Shown here in pieces: positions 1-6,443 of a stretch of 29,081 nt of DNA. The notes under the pieces were generated by a model. It saw only the letters and a program-made list of their open reading frames with translations. It did no database searches and was not told where the DNA came from. Numbering within the stretch: the first letter of the stretch is position 1; each line of letters starts with the position of its first letter. The stretch lies in IMG/VR virus record IMGVR_UViG_3300017613_002273, positions 1 to 29,081 of that record; one strand, written 5' to 3'. The DNA is from a virus. Both the position numbers and the translations under genes were made by a program.

Positions 1-118
1 CTCCGATAATGTGAGCAATTTTTTCTCCTTTTTCGAAATCAGAGTTATTGCATGAATGATCGGCGGCAAAATTATTGTCTCCCATTTCTTTAAGTTCACC
101 ATTAATATGTAATTCCAT
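1..118 (-). CDS. small hypothetical protein, 3' end outside the window
   Basis: An ORF opens with ATG at 118 and stays open to the window edge, giving 39 residues that begin MELHINGELKE. A GGAGT Shine-Dalgarno motif lies about 6 nt before the ATG, and the start follows the stop of the upstream gene (123) by only 4 nt, as expected in this dense operon. One Cys (in HSCNN) is visible, but too little is present to assign a family. The first residues resemble the short beta-strand openings of other small phage proteins, which is not diagnostic. It is called a gene from its start context and position; function is unknown. Confidence 0.6.
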   Translation of the reverse strand, partial: MELHINGELKEMGDNNFAADHSCNNSDFEKGEKIAHIIG

Positions 119-122
119 GATG

Positions 123-476
123 TTACTCCTTTTTATTTTCTTTACATTTTCCATTTGTACAGTATGCGTATGACCTGCCGTTAATTATTAAATCTTCATA
201 GGGATAATTGTCATGTGTTCTGTTTTCTGCTACGGTGAAATCACAATAGATACATTTTTTTCGTATGTGTCTCTTATGTGTAAATATTTTGAAATCATAA
301 GAGGAACTATATAATTTCAATTCCTGCCAGCTTACTCTGAGTTCTGATTCGTCAAAATTAAAAAGATTTATAGCAGTTATTTTTATTAGAGGGATATACC
401 ACTCGCCAAAATTGTGGAGCTTGCCCTTCTTACATAGAAGCTGCCTGAAGTTTTGTTTTGGCTTTGATTTTGTCAT
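123..476 (-). CDS. small Cys/His protein, putative zinc-binding (third of three similar genes)
   Basis: This encodes 117 residues with a candidate metal site: LCKKGKLHNFGEW near residues 14-25, then KKCIYC near residue 75, and a further pair of Cys (YCTNGKC) at the C-terminus. The order C-x5-H-x-FG followed by CxxC matches the two genes just upstream (430-762 and 737-1045), so the three look like diverged paralogues. The ATG at 476 is preceded by AAGGAAGA, and the gene overlaps the upstream gene by 47 bp. Small proteins with a C..G.H start and a later CxxC are common in phages and usually have no known function. DNA, RNA or protein binding through zinc is inference. Confidence 0.72.
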   Translation of the reverse strand: MTKSKPKQNFRQLLCKKGKLHNFGEWYIPLIKITAINLFNFDESELRVSWQELKLYSSSYDFKIFTHKRHIRKKCIYCDFTVAENRTHDNYPYEDLIINGRSYAYCTNGKCKENKKE

Positions 477-762
477 GTTCTTCCTTGTGGTGTACGGTTA
501 CGATTCTGTTACAATTAGTACACCGTCTTTTTGATTCAAATCGTTTTACAAAATACAGGTAATTGTTTTCCGTGGATGACATTTTGTATTCTTTTGCCAT
601 GTCTTTGCGTTGCTGTTCTGGTTGCGTTATGTGAGCATCTTTCCTGATTCTTATGGTTATGGGCATTCTTGGTCCAAATGAGTGTATGTCTTTATCACAC
701 ATATGATCCCGGAGTGTTTTTTTAAGCCTGGTTGCGTTAATGGTTCTTCTTGTTGGTCTCAT
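430..762 (-). CDS. small Cys/His protein, putative zinc-binding (second of three similar genes)
   Basis: This encodes 110 residues and is very basic at the N-terminus (MRPTRRTINATRLKK). It shows MCDKDIHSFGP around residues 21-31 and RRCTNCNRIVTVHH around residues 80-92, the same C-x4-H...CxxC order as its neighbours. The start at 762 has GGAG about 11 nt upstream, inside the end of the preceding gene, which it overlaps by 26 bp. Its own 3' end overlaps the next gene by 47 bp, so three small genes are chained by overlaps and probably translationally coupled. A nucleic-acid-binding role is plausible from the basic N-terminus and possible zinc ribbon, but is inference. Confidence 0.72.
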   Translation of the reverse strand: MRPTRRTINATRLKKTLRDHMCDKDIHSFGPRMPITIRIRKDAHITQPEQQRKDMAKEYKMSSTENNYLYFVKRFESKRRCTNCNRIVTVHHKEEHDKIKAKTKLQAASM

Positions 763-1045
763 TTTTTTCTGTCTCCATGTCTTTTGAGTATTGGAAATTA
801 TTAAATCTTAAGAAGTAGTCTATATTAAATTGAGAATCATGTCTGACGTAACCGGCCTCATTTAATTTTTTAATAAATAATACTTCGTGTGTGTATTTTC
901 TTCGATGAAATATTGTATTGCAAACTTTACATCTAAATACTTCTTCCGGATATCCGGGAATCATGTTTATATAAGCGTGCTGCTGACGGCTTTTCCATGT
1001 GCCTGAATGAATTCCTATTGTACATAAAGCTGATCTTAATTCCAT
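737..1045 (-). CDS. small Cys/His protein, putative zinc-binding (first of three similar genes)
   Basis: This encodes 102 residues. The motif ALCTIGIHSGTW lies at residues 7-18 and FRCKVCNTIFHRRKY near residues 38-52, giving a possible C-H-C-C metal site. The ATG at 1045 is preceded by TGGGAG. The gene sits just after an intrinsic terminator (1050-1093), so it may need readthrough or a promoter I could not identify. With the two following genes it forms a set of three similarly patterned proteins. No function is assigned; a small zinc-ribbon protein is the best structural guess. Confidence 0.72.
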   Translation of the reverse strand: MELRSALCTIGIHSGTWKSRQQHAYINMIPGYPEEVFRCKVCNTIFHRRKYTHEVLFIKKLNEAGYVRHDSQFNIDYFLRFNNFQYSKDMETEKNETNKKNH

Positions 1046-1049
1046 ATGT

Positions 1050-1093
1050 CTCCCATAAAATAAAAAAGGGACGAGAACTATTCCCGCCCCTTT
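1050..1093 (-). terminator. intrinsic terminator after the 1119-1868 gene
   Basis: On the minus strand, AAAGGGGCGGGAA (1093-1081) pairs with TTCTCGTCCCTTT (1077-1065) across a 3-nt loop, a 13-bp stem with two G-U wobbles. It is followed by a T-rich run (TTTTTTATTTTA). It starts about 25 nt after the stop of the Cys-cluster phage protein. Stem, tight loop and T-tract are the classic rho-independent arrangement. The genes at 1045-1 lie beyond it in the same direction, so it should attenuate their expression. Confidence 0.85.
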
Positions 1094-1118
1094 GATTCAC
1101 CAAGTCAACGCACCCGTA

Positions 1119-1868
1119 TTAGCTTGGTTTATCCCCTGAATTGACTTTATCTGCTCCAATGTCTGAGGCTGCGGAAGTTAAACTGGACTTGACCTGTTCA
1201 AGATAATTGTCCACCTTTATGCTTTCATCTTCGCCCAGTACACCGGAAAGCTTGAACTGCACTTCACTGTAATCAAGACCATCCTTATTTGGTTTTTTGA
1301 TAAGGCTGAGAGTGGTAACAGCGTGGTGTACAGGAGTATTGTCCCCTTCAGTCGCTAATTTTAACAGATATTTTTTGGAATTTTTTAAAGAAGTCGCCGG
1401 TATTCTGACAACCATTGGCAGGATACTGTTTTCGGTAAGTACGAACAGTAACCTTTTCATTTGACACGCTTGGGCTTTTTCAGATCGTTCTGAAGACCCA
1501 AACTTTGATAACGGACATTCGTCACAAAGTCCGCCCGGACTGCCTACACCGTTGATAGCGTCTTCGGCGAAACAATCCGGTGGAGTACTTCCGCCGGAGA
1601 ATGCTTGTTTCCAATAGGTTCTTTGAACTTGGCTTAATAAAATGATTCCGGTGAGTTCTTTTACTTCCTTGTCACCGCTTATGGTAGGTAATGACCAGCT
1701 AAGTCCACCACCTAAAGGAACTTTAATGATATCCAAATCCCATGCGGTAAGATTTTCACCGCCAAGATTATCATTAATAAGCCCTACCACATCAATGTCC
1801 GATTTCATAATCTGGAATTTAGTTGCGTCATAAACTACCAGACTGTTTTCTTTAGATTCTTTTGGCAT
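1119..1868 (-). CDS. conserved phage protein with Cys cluster, possible ssDNA-binding protein
   Basis: This encodes 249 residues. I recognise a widespread phage/mobile-element family by its pattern: an N-terminal KFQIMKSD and NLGGENLTAWDLD region, PLGGGLSW at residues 51-58, TPPDCF at 95-100, GVGSPGGLCDECPLSKFGS at 107-125, ACQMKRLLFVLTE at 134-146, and VQFKLSG late in the protein. Cys99, Cys115, Cys118 and Cys135 form a likely metal site. Some members are annotated as single-stranded DNA-binding or recombination-associated, but I am not certain this is established. The acidic, Ser-rich C-terminus would suit an SSB-type interaction tail. AAGGAAGGA precedes the ATG. The gene is followed by an intrinsic terminator, so it ends a transcription unit. 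Confidence 0.75.
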   Translation of the reverse strand: MPKESKENSLVVYDATKFQIMKSDIDVVGLINDNLGGENLTAWDLDIIKVPLGGGLSWSLPTISGDKEVKELTGIILLSQVQRTYWKQAFSGGSTPPDCFAEDAINGVGSPGGLCDECPLSKFGSSERSEKAQACQMKRLLFVLTENSILPMVVRIPATSLKNSKKYLLKLATEGDNTPVHHAVTTLSLIKKPNKDGLDYSEVQFKLSGVLGEDESIKVDNYLEQVKSSLTSAASDIGADKVNSGDKPS

Positions 1869-1946
1869 TTTTTTTCCTTCCTTGTTTTTAGTTTCATGGT
1901 TACATAGTTTTTTTTGTTTGGTGTACTCGCTCGGGCTGACAAACCC

Positions 1947-2372
1947 TTATGAAGTCTTACGAGATTTTAGTTTAAAGACTTCGGATGCCTCTATCACTCC
2001 TTTAAATTGTTCCGGAAATTCTTTTCCGTCTTTGTCGAACTCACGCAATAACGAGGACAACTGATGAGAATTATATCCCTCACTTACGAGAATTCCGAAC
2101 CCTGCGTCTTTGATTGCCTCGATTGCTTCTTCCTTTGTTTTTGTTTCGGATATCTTCGCCCATATTTTTCTTTCAATAAAGACCGTTCTGCCATGTATGT
2201 TAAGATTTTTAATTCCGTTGTCGGCAAACTGATCCATAATGGCTGGGCTGATCGTTGCTATCCGTTTCTTCACTTTCTCGAGTTCGTATTCTAATTTTTT
2301 CTTTTCTTTCTCGAGTTCCGTGAATTCCTTGACTGATTCAAATTCGTATCTTTCGTTTTCTTCAACACCCAT
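1947..2372 (-). CDS. coiled-coil phage protein of unknown function
   Basis: This encodes 141 residues. Residues about 10-45 are a highly charged heptad-like helix (KEKKKLEYELEKVKKRI), followed by a compact domain containing IKNLNIHGRTVFIERKIWAKI (around 53-74), AIKDAGFGILVSEGYN, and a basic C-terminus ending FKLKSRKTS. Similar coiled-coil plus small-domain proteins occur in phage replication regions next to the Cys-cluster protein encoded just downstream, but I cannot name a family. GAAAGGGGGG lies upstream of the ATG. The 98-bp gap before it (2373-2470) is A+T-rich and holds no gene and no promoter I would defend. Confidence 0.65.
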   Translation of the reverse strand: MGVEENERYEFESVKEFTELEKEKKKLEYELEKVKKRIATISPAIMDQFADNGIKNLNIHGRTVFIERKIWAKISETKTKEEAIEAIKDAGFGILVSEGYNSHQLSSLLREFDKDGKEFPEQFKGVIEASEVFKLKSRKTS

Positions 2373-2470
2373 TTTTTAATTTGTCCCCCCTTTCAAGAGT
2401 ATTCTATGTAACATGAAATTTATATAAAAACAAGAAAAAAGTTAATATTTTTAATAGCTTATGTAATGCG

Positions 2471-3052
2471 TTATGGGAGTCCTTCCAAGTCTTTTTTATT
2501 GACCGTCCATATTTTAAAATTCAGGAACGCACAATTTCCTGTTGATCTATAGTAGTTCACTGTGTTCTCGAGTATCCTTAGATACTTTAAATCTTTTGCC
2601 GGATTTTCCATAATCAGCAGGACACCCGGAATTTTACCGGTAACAGCTGCGTAATGCAGAGTCTGACCCAGACCCTCTCCCCACTTATCAGCGAAATCGA
2701 CTTCGATGGCGTGGGTATCGGTGAGTCAGTCAATGCGTGTGTTGTATCTTGTCCTTACTTCAGTCTTCCCCATTCGCTGTTTGCACCACTTTTCCTGATA
2801 CCACTTTTCAGTGTGTACACGCTTTGCGTAGACAGCATTACCGCCGAAAAACAGGAAAAGGAAACTGATGATCCAGATAGCCAGAACTGAATTCAGAACT
2901 TCTCTGTGGTTCCGTGCAAAGAACCTTTCGAAGTAGGGGATTTTGGATAATTTTGCTTTCTTCAATCTCATTTTCTTTTTCATTTTTTTTACCTTTTTTT
3001 CGTTAGGTATGGTTCTGTAATAGCCTTTTACATACATAAAGCGATCTGCCAT
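2471..3052 (-). pseudogene. membrane-anchored nuclease-like gene interrupted by one in-frame TGA
   Basis: From ATG 3052 (AGGAGGGG upstream) the frame runs 108 codons, meets TGA at 2728-2726, and continues without another stop for 84 codons to TAA at 2471-2473. The first part has a basic N-terminus, a hydrophobic segment at about residues 53-76 ending NAVYA (signal-peptide or anchor-like), then HTEKWYQEKWC and KTEVRTRYNTRID. The part after the TGA reads LTDTHAIEVDFADKWGEGL, GQTLHYA and GKIPGVLLIME. Together they match a family I know with the core RVDCLTDTHAIEFDFA.KW, probably PDDEXK-like (Asp108, Glu117-x-Asp119, Gln130). The TGA sits where the family usually has Cys, so TGC/TGT to TGA is one base change. 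A nonsense mutation, a sequencing error, or real readthrough/Sec insertion are all open; I see no convincing SECIS. Confidence 0.72.
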
Positions 3053-3074
3053 TACCCCTCCTTTCACTCTCCTT

Positions 3075-3296
3075 TCATGGTTTTAACGCTACGTATTCCG
3101 GTTGAATGTCAAGGATATCTATAATTTCCTCTGCGTCAAGGGTATTTCTGATTGCGAGTATTTCTATTAATCTGCCGAGTGTCCACTTTAAATTTTCAAT
3201 GTCAACTTCTTCGTCACCGCTGGACAATGTATCTACGATAAATTCATCGAGCTTGACTGTGGATCTTACACCGGCATTTTTTACTTCTATGTCCAT
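3075..3296 (-). CDS. small acidic hypothetical protein
   Basis: This encodes 73 residues, mostly acidic and helical: VKNAGVRSTVKLDEFI, then GDEEVDIENLKWTLGRLIEIL and TLDAEEIIDILDIQP. There are no Cys residues, membrane segment or recognisable motif. AAGGAGGA lies upstream of the ATG at 3296, inside the end of the previous gene, with only 1 nt between the genes. The TGA stop at 3075 is immediately followed by AAAGGAGAG and the start region of the nuclease-like gene. Function unknown. Confidence 0.65.
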   Translation of the reverse strand: MDIEVKNAGVRSTVKLDEFIVDTLSSGDEEVDIENLKWTLGRLIEILAIRNTLDAEEIIDILDIQPEYVALKP

Positions 3297-3297
3297 T

Positions 3298-3630
3298 TTA
3301 TTTTTGTTCCTCCTTGTCTATGGGTTCTTGGTCTTTGAAAATATCTGTTCTGTGATCATCTTTATCAGCAGTTGTTTTGTCTGCACCAAGACTTGTTACA
3401 TGACCAGTTCCTCCAGGTTGATCAGCCATGTCCTGAGTAACACGAAATGATGGTTGTTCCCACCCTTCTCCGACTTTGTGATAATGATCTCTTACTTCAA
3501 TTAATCGATCAAGATATGATTCTACAATTTTCATCTGACAGGCTGGACAACACTGTTTTGTATTCGGATAATAGATATCATGATCTTTGCAGTAAAAGTA
3601 ATTGTCTAAACTAGACGTATTATTTTCCAT
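3298..3630 (-). CDS. small protein with N-terminal Cys-rich zinc-ribbon-like motif
   Basis: This encodes 110 residues. The N-terminal part has FYCKDHDIYYPNTKQCCPAC (about residues 12-31), with spaced Cys residues consistent with a small zinc ribbon. A helix (MKIVESYLDRLIEVRDHYHK) follows, then a polar, probably disordered C-terminal half rich in Asp, Lys and Thr. GGGAGGTGA precedes the ATG at 3630; that GGTGA also contains the TGA stop of the upstream gene, so the two are translationally coupled. Function unknown; zinc binding is inferred from the Cys pattern alone. Confidence 0.65.
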   Translation of the reverse strand: MENNTSSLDNYFYCKDHDIYYPNTKQCCPACQMKIVESYLDRLIEVRDHYHKVGEGWEQPSFRVTQDMADQPGGTGHVTSLGADKTTADKDDHRTDIFKDQEPIDKEEQK

Positions 3631-3634
3631 GATC

Positions 3635-3826
3635 TCACCTCCCTTCTTGTGTGTATATTACTGTGTCAAAAATTTCTTCTTTGCCAAAGTGTACTTCAAT
3701 GCCCTGAATTTTATAGCCGGTTTTTTCAAAAAATACTTTTATATAATCGTTAAGCATTTTTGTTATAATACGTTCTATGATTTCTTTTTCTTTTTTAAAT
3801 GCCTTTATTCCAATGTCTTTATCCAT
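3635..3826 (-). CDS. small hypothetical protein
   Basis: This encodes 63 residues: a charged N-terminal helix (KAFKKEKEIIERIITKMLN), then a segment with beta character (YKIQGIEVHFGKEEIFDTVIY). The ATG at 3826 overlaps the stop of the membrane/HTH gene by 8 bp, and the TGA stop at 3635 lies inside the Shine-Dalgarno of the next gene. The tight coupling on both sides supports a real gene. No family recognised. Confidence 0.55.
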   Translation of the reverse strand: MDKDIGIKAFKKEKEIIERIITKMLNDYIKVFFEKTGYKIQGIEVHFGKEEIFDTVIYTQEGR

Positions 3827-4814
3827 TACTTCTCTCCCAATACCTTAAAAGCCTCATCGCTTTTTCCGGTATAACTTTTTCATCATTGAGCCATTTTCTA
3901 ATGGTATCAACTTTTTTATATTTAATGGTCTTTGCTATTTTATACGGGGTCATCACATTCTGCTGCCTCTTAATAAATCTGTGGAATTCGATCTGTCGCG
4001 GATGTTTGCTCACCTTTAAATCTGATGTTTTAGAATTACCGATGTGTATGTATGGATATTGCGATATAACTGAACCTGATTTAGATTTATTTGATTTGGC
4101 AATTTCGGCTTTTTCAATTGCCGTATTCGGCTTTTTGACTTTTTCAGATATTTTTTTCTTTTGCCACAGCGAACTTACTGCAATTGCCATGCCTATTGAT
4201 GCCGGTTCAAGGATCAGCACAATCATCAGCACAAATATTCTGGCAATTTTTGGCGGACTGATGTCAAGCATTTTAGCGGTTGCAAATACGGGACCGGAAT
4301 ATTCTATTTTCTGTTCCTTTATATATTTTGTCTGAAGTTCTGCTATTTCCTGAAGTCTGTCCTGTTTCTGATCGTAGTTGATTTTCTTTCTTTCCTCGAG
4401 TCTTTTTGACACCCATGTAGACGGTAAGTGCCTGATGGTCTCATCAACCTTGTCCAGTTGTCTTTGAATTACTGAAGATTCTTTTTCTAATTGTGCATAC
4501 ATATCTTCTGACTTCTGATATTTTTCAGTGGAAATATTATGAGAAAGAGTTAAAAAACCTGTTACCTCAATGGTAGTAAGAAGAACAAGAGCTATGATGG
4601 TAAAAGAATAAAATGTTTTCCACCACATATTAATCATATTCCATTCCCGGTGAGCATATACAACGATTGAAATTTTTGTGCATTCCAGACCGGTGCCTAC
4701 AATACCGGCAACGTAAGGATTGTTTGACAGGAAAGCAATGAGTCCGTACACTGACATATATGCTTGACCGCCGAACACCATAAACAGAACGAGCGTAAAG
4801 ATGTATTTTATCAT
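3819..4814 (-). CDS. four-TM membrane protein with coiled coil and C-terminal HTH-like domain
   Basis: This encodes 331 residues. Hydrophobic segments lie at about residues 3-29, 33-53, 68-91 and 190-216. A charged coiled-coil-like region (about 96-170) lies between the third and fourth. After a Lys/Ser-rich linker, the last 50 residues (MTPYKIAKTIKYKKVDTIRKW, then LNDEKVIPEKAMRLLRYW) have the helix-turn-helix look of an XRE-type or MerR-like DNA-binding domain. A phage protein with membrane helices, a coiled coil and a DNA-binding tail could tether DNA to the membrane or sense membrane state, but that is inference. The start is moderately sure: GGAG lies 16 nt upstream, longer than usual, and the 200-bp leader holds the structured RNA at 4881-5000. 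Confidence 0.68.
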   Translation of the reverse strand: MIKYIFTLVLFMVFGGQAYMSVYGLIAFLSNNPYVAGIVGTGLECTKISIVVYAHREWNMINMWWKTFYSFTIIALVLLTTIEVTGFLTLSHNISTEKYQKSEDMYAQLEKESSVIQRQLDKVDETIRHLPSTWVSKRLEERKKINYDQKQDRLQEIAELQTKYIKEQKIEYSGPVFATAKMLDISPPKIARIFVLMIVLILEPASIGMAIAVSSLWQKKKISEKVKKPNTAIEKAEIAKSNKSKSGSVISQYPYIHIGNSKTSDLKVSKHPRQIEFHRFIKRQQNVMTPYKIAKTIKYKKVDTIRKWLNDEKVIPEKAMRLLRYWERSNG

Positions 4815-4880
4815 TGTTTAAAACTTTGTTCTCCATAAGATTTTCCACGCCAATTTCAAGCGTGCTTTAAACCCTACGTT

Positions 4881-5000
4881 CTGAAATTGAGTTGTTATGT
4901 GGCTACCTAATTTCCTGCATAACTATTTCAGCAGCCTATTATCCGCACTACCCTCTCGCCTTTCGGCAATTCGTCCTGACCACATAACAACCCAATTCAG
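4881..5000 (-). ncRNA. putative structured RNA closed by a 21-bp stem
   Basis: In minus-strand RNA, CUGAAUUGGGUUGUUAUGUGG (5000-4980) pairs almost perfectly with the segment at 4902-4881: 21 pairs, one bulged U and one G-U wobble. Inside are a GAAA-capped hairpin (UUGCC-GAAA-GGCGA, 4969-4956) and a hairpin CUGC...GCAG (4934-4915) with a 12-nt loop. Purine-rich joining stretches (GAGAGGGUAGUGCGGAUAAU and GGAAAUUAGGUAG) look like conserved junctions. It fills the 223-bp gap (4815-5037) between the small helical gene and the membrane/HTH gene, with no ORF. It resembles an independent structured RNA or a cis-regulatory leader. I compared it mentally with common riboswitches, hammerhead, SRP and tRNA and found no match. 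Confidence 0.6.
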
Positions 5001-5037
5001 GATATAAAATATCTGATTTTTTTGTTTTGTTTGTCGC

Positions 5038-5259
5038 TCATGTGCTTTCTTTAATAGCCTCTTTTGTTGCTTCCCTGATTGCATCTTCGACATTTAACTT
5101 TTCAATAGACTCTTTTATTGCATCTTTAATTGTGTCGTAAAAGTCATGGCATGGCATATCTGTAGCACCTGTTATCATTTGCCACATGGCATCATAAACA
5201 CCTCGATAAATTGCTTCTTTTATATCATCTACTTCTATTGGCAATTTGTTTTCACACAT
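5038..5259 (-). CDS. small helical hypothetical protein
   Basis: This encodes 73 residues: an amphipathic N-terminal part (PIEVDDIKEAIYRGVYDAMW), a middle with MITGATDMPCHDFYDTI, and a strongly helical, charged C-terminus (KDAIKESIEKLNVEDAIREA). AAAGGGGGA lies about 6 nt before the ATG at 5259. The stop is TGA at 5038, and the structured RNA begins 37 nt further downstream. No family recognised; it might be an oligomerising or regulatory small protein, but nothing in the sequence decides this. Confidence 0.6.
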   Translation of the reverse strand: MCENKLPIEVDDIKEAIYRGVYDAMWQMITGATDMPCHDFYDTIKDAIKESIEKLNVEDAIREATKEAIKEST

Positions 5260-5311
5260 TCAATCCCCCTTTCTTGGTAATAAAATAATAGAATAATTCA
5301 AAGAAAAACAA

Positions 5312-6442
5312 TTAAGGTTTATATTTTTTAATCTGCTCTCCCAGCCATTGTGGAATGTCACTTCTTGTTTTTCCAAATGCTTTTTGAATTCTTAGTGGAA
5401 ACTTTTTATCGAATAGAAAATTTATCGGAGCAATAACATTGAGTGATTCCAGTAATTCTTCAGGCAATGCTATTTCGAATGGTTTGTAATAATCGCTTTC
5501 GTTATATGTATGAGCTGTCATTGGGTAGTCGCTTCCAAGCATGACTCTATGGCGCGGTATGTGAGGAATAATGCTGGTGAGTGCCTTGAAATACAGTTCT
5601 TTTGTTTTTTTGTTGTGTGCGTCATTATGGTATGCAAGGTCTGCAAATACAAAATCATATTCTTTTATGTATTCAATAATAGTTCTTGTCCATGTATTAT
5701 ATTTATGGATTGACTGACCGAAATGTGCGAAATTTATTTTTAACTCCGGATATTTTTCTAATACTGGTTTCCATGCACGGGGATGAGTCAGCACATCTGC
5801 TTTTTCTTTGTACCCTACAAGTGATTGACTGTATGCTCCACCGGAACTACAATGAACAGTAATAGGAATACGGTATTCCTGACAGAATCTATACATAATG
5901 CTTAATTCTGTATTTGTTTGTGGTTTATTTATTGGTGATTCTTCCCATGGACTGAAGCCGAGTCTTGTATACATTTTGATGCCTAAGTATCCCATGTTGT
6001 TTAGCGTATTCTTTGCCAAAGCTGCGGACTGCTCTCTGCGTGGATCAAATCCATAGAACGGCATGATGACTCCGTAATAATCTTTTGCAATTTCCGACAT
6101 GATAGTTACAATATAGCTGTATCCGAGTTCTGCCTGACTGTGTTCATCAGTTGCGTAATCCATGTCCATTACCAATGGAATGAACAATTCAATATTGTTT
6201 GGAACCATTTCAGACATATAATATTGATCTGCGTTTTCATACAAAGTGTTTTTGAATAGTTTCATCATCTGTGCTGTTCTGTCGAATTTACTTCCGGGCA
6301 TTAGTTTTGTAAGCAACCATACGATAGCTCGAGGAGAATATAATTTTAAAACCCATTCAGGTATATGTGTTTGAGCTAAGAACCATTCGTTTGGGCAACA
6401 ACCATAATTTATAATGTGACCATGTACGTTTATTTTTTTCAT
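5312..6442 (-). CDS. metal-dependent amidohydrolase (TIM-barrel, amidohydrolase_2-like)
   Basis: This encodes 376 residues, a full-length amidohydrolase-2-type enzyme. The metal-ligand pattern is intact: HGH at residues 7-9 (INVHGHI), Lys156 in GIKMYTR, His197 in ITVHCSSGG, His240 in NFAHFG, and Asp305 in VMLGSDYPM, with the late APINFLF segment typical of the barrel end. The family hydrolyses or decarboxylates cyclic or amide-bearing substrates (for example ACMSD and related decarboxylases, cyclic amide and ester hydrolases); the substrate here cannot be told. AAGGAGGT lies just before the ATG at 6442. Its place between a helicase and a small gene, in a stretch otherwise filled with phage DNA-metabolism genes, is odd and suggests an auxiliary metabolic or host-interference gene. 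Confidence 0.82.
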   Translation of the reverse strand: MKKINVHGHIINYGCCPNEWFLAQTHIPEWVLKLYSPRAIVWLLTKLMPGSKFDRTAQMMKLFKNTLYENADQYYMSEMVPNNIELFIPLVMDMDYATDEHSQAELGYSYIVTIMSEIAKDYYGVIMPFYGFDPRREQSAALAKNTLNNMGYLGIKMYTRLGFSPWEESPINKPQTNTELSIMYRFCQEYRIPITVHCSSGGAYSQSLVGYKEKADVLTHPRAWKPVLEKYPELKINFAHFGQSIHKYNTWTRTIIEYIKEYDFVFADLAYHNDAHNKKTKELYFKALTSIIPHIPRHRVMLGSDYPMTAHTYNESDYYKPFEIALPEELLESLNVIAPINFLFDKKFPLRIQKAFGKTRSDIPQWLGEQIKKYKP

Positions 6443-6443
6443 G

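Noticed and set aside
2690-2728. SECIS element downstream of the in-frame TGA
   Set aside because: Only a 4-bp AUCG/CGAU stem with the loop AAGU is visible, without the expected longer stem and loop G. I do not claim selenocysteine on this evidence.
2726-3067. Treating the 5' part of the nuclease-like gene as a complete 113-residue protein with a GTG start
   Set aside because: AGGAGGGG precedes the ATG at 3052, not the GTG at 3067, and the frame continues in the same family after the TGA, so this fragment is better read as part of the interrupted gene.
3799-4335. Plus-strand ORF of 178 codons
   Set aside because: It lies antisense to the membrane/HTH gene, has no Shine-Dalgarno site, and its long hydrophobic composition mirrors the complementary strand. 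The minus-strand frame has clear domain structure. Other plus-strand ORFs across the window were rejected for the same reason.
4630-4848. 72-residue minus-strand ORF starting upstream of the membrane/HTH gene
   Set aside because: It overlaps that gene's first 185 bases in another frame. It has a better placed GGAG but no domain character, and the hydrophobic frame is the coherent one.
4881-5000. Retron, tRNA, SRP RNA or group I intron
   Set aside because: No reverse transcriptase is nearby, there is no cloverleaf or CCA-type end, no SRP helix-8 core and no intron core elements; only a generic multi-hairpin junction can be supported.
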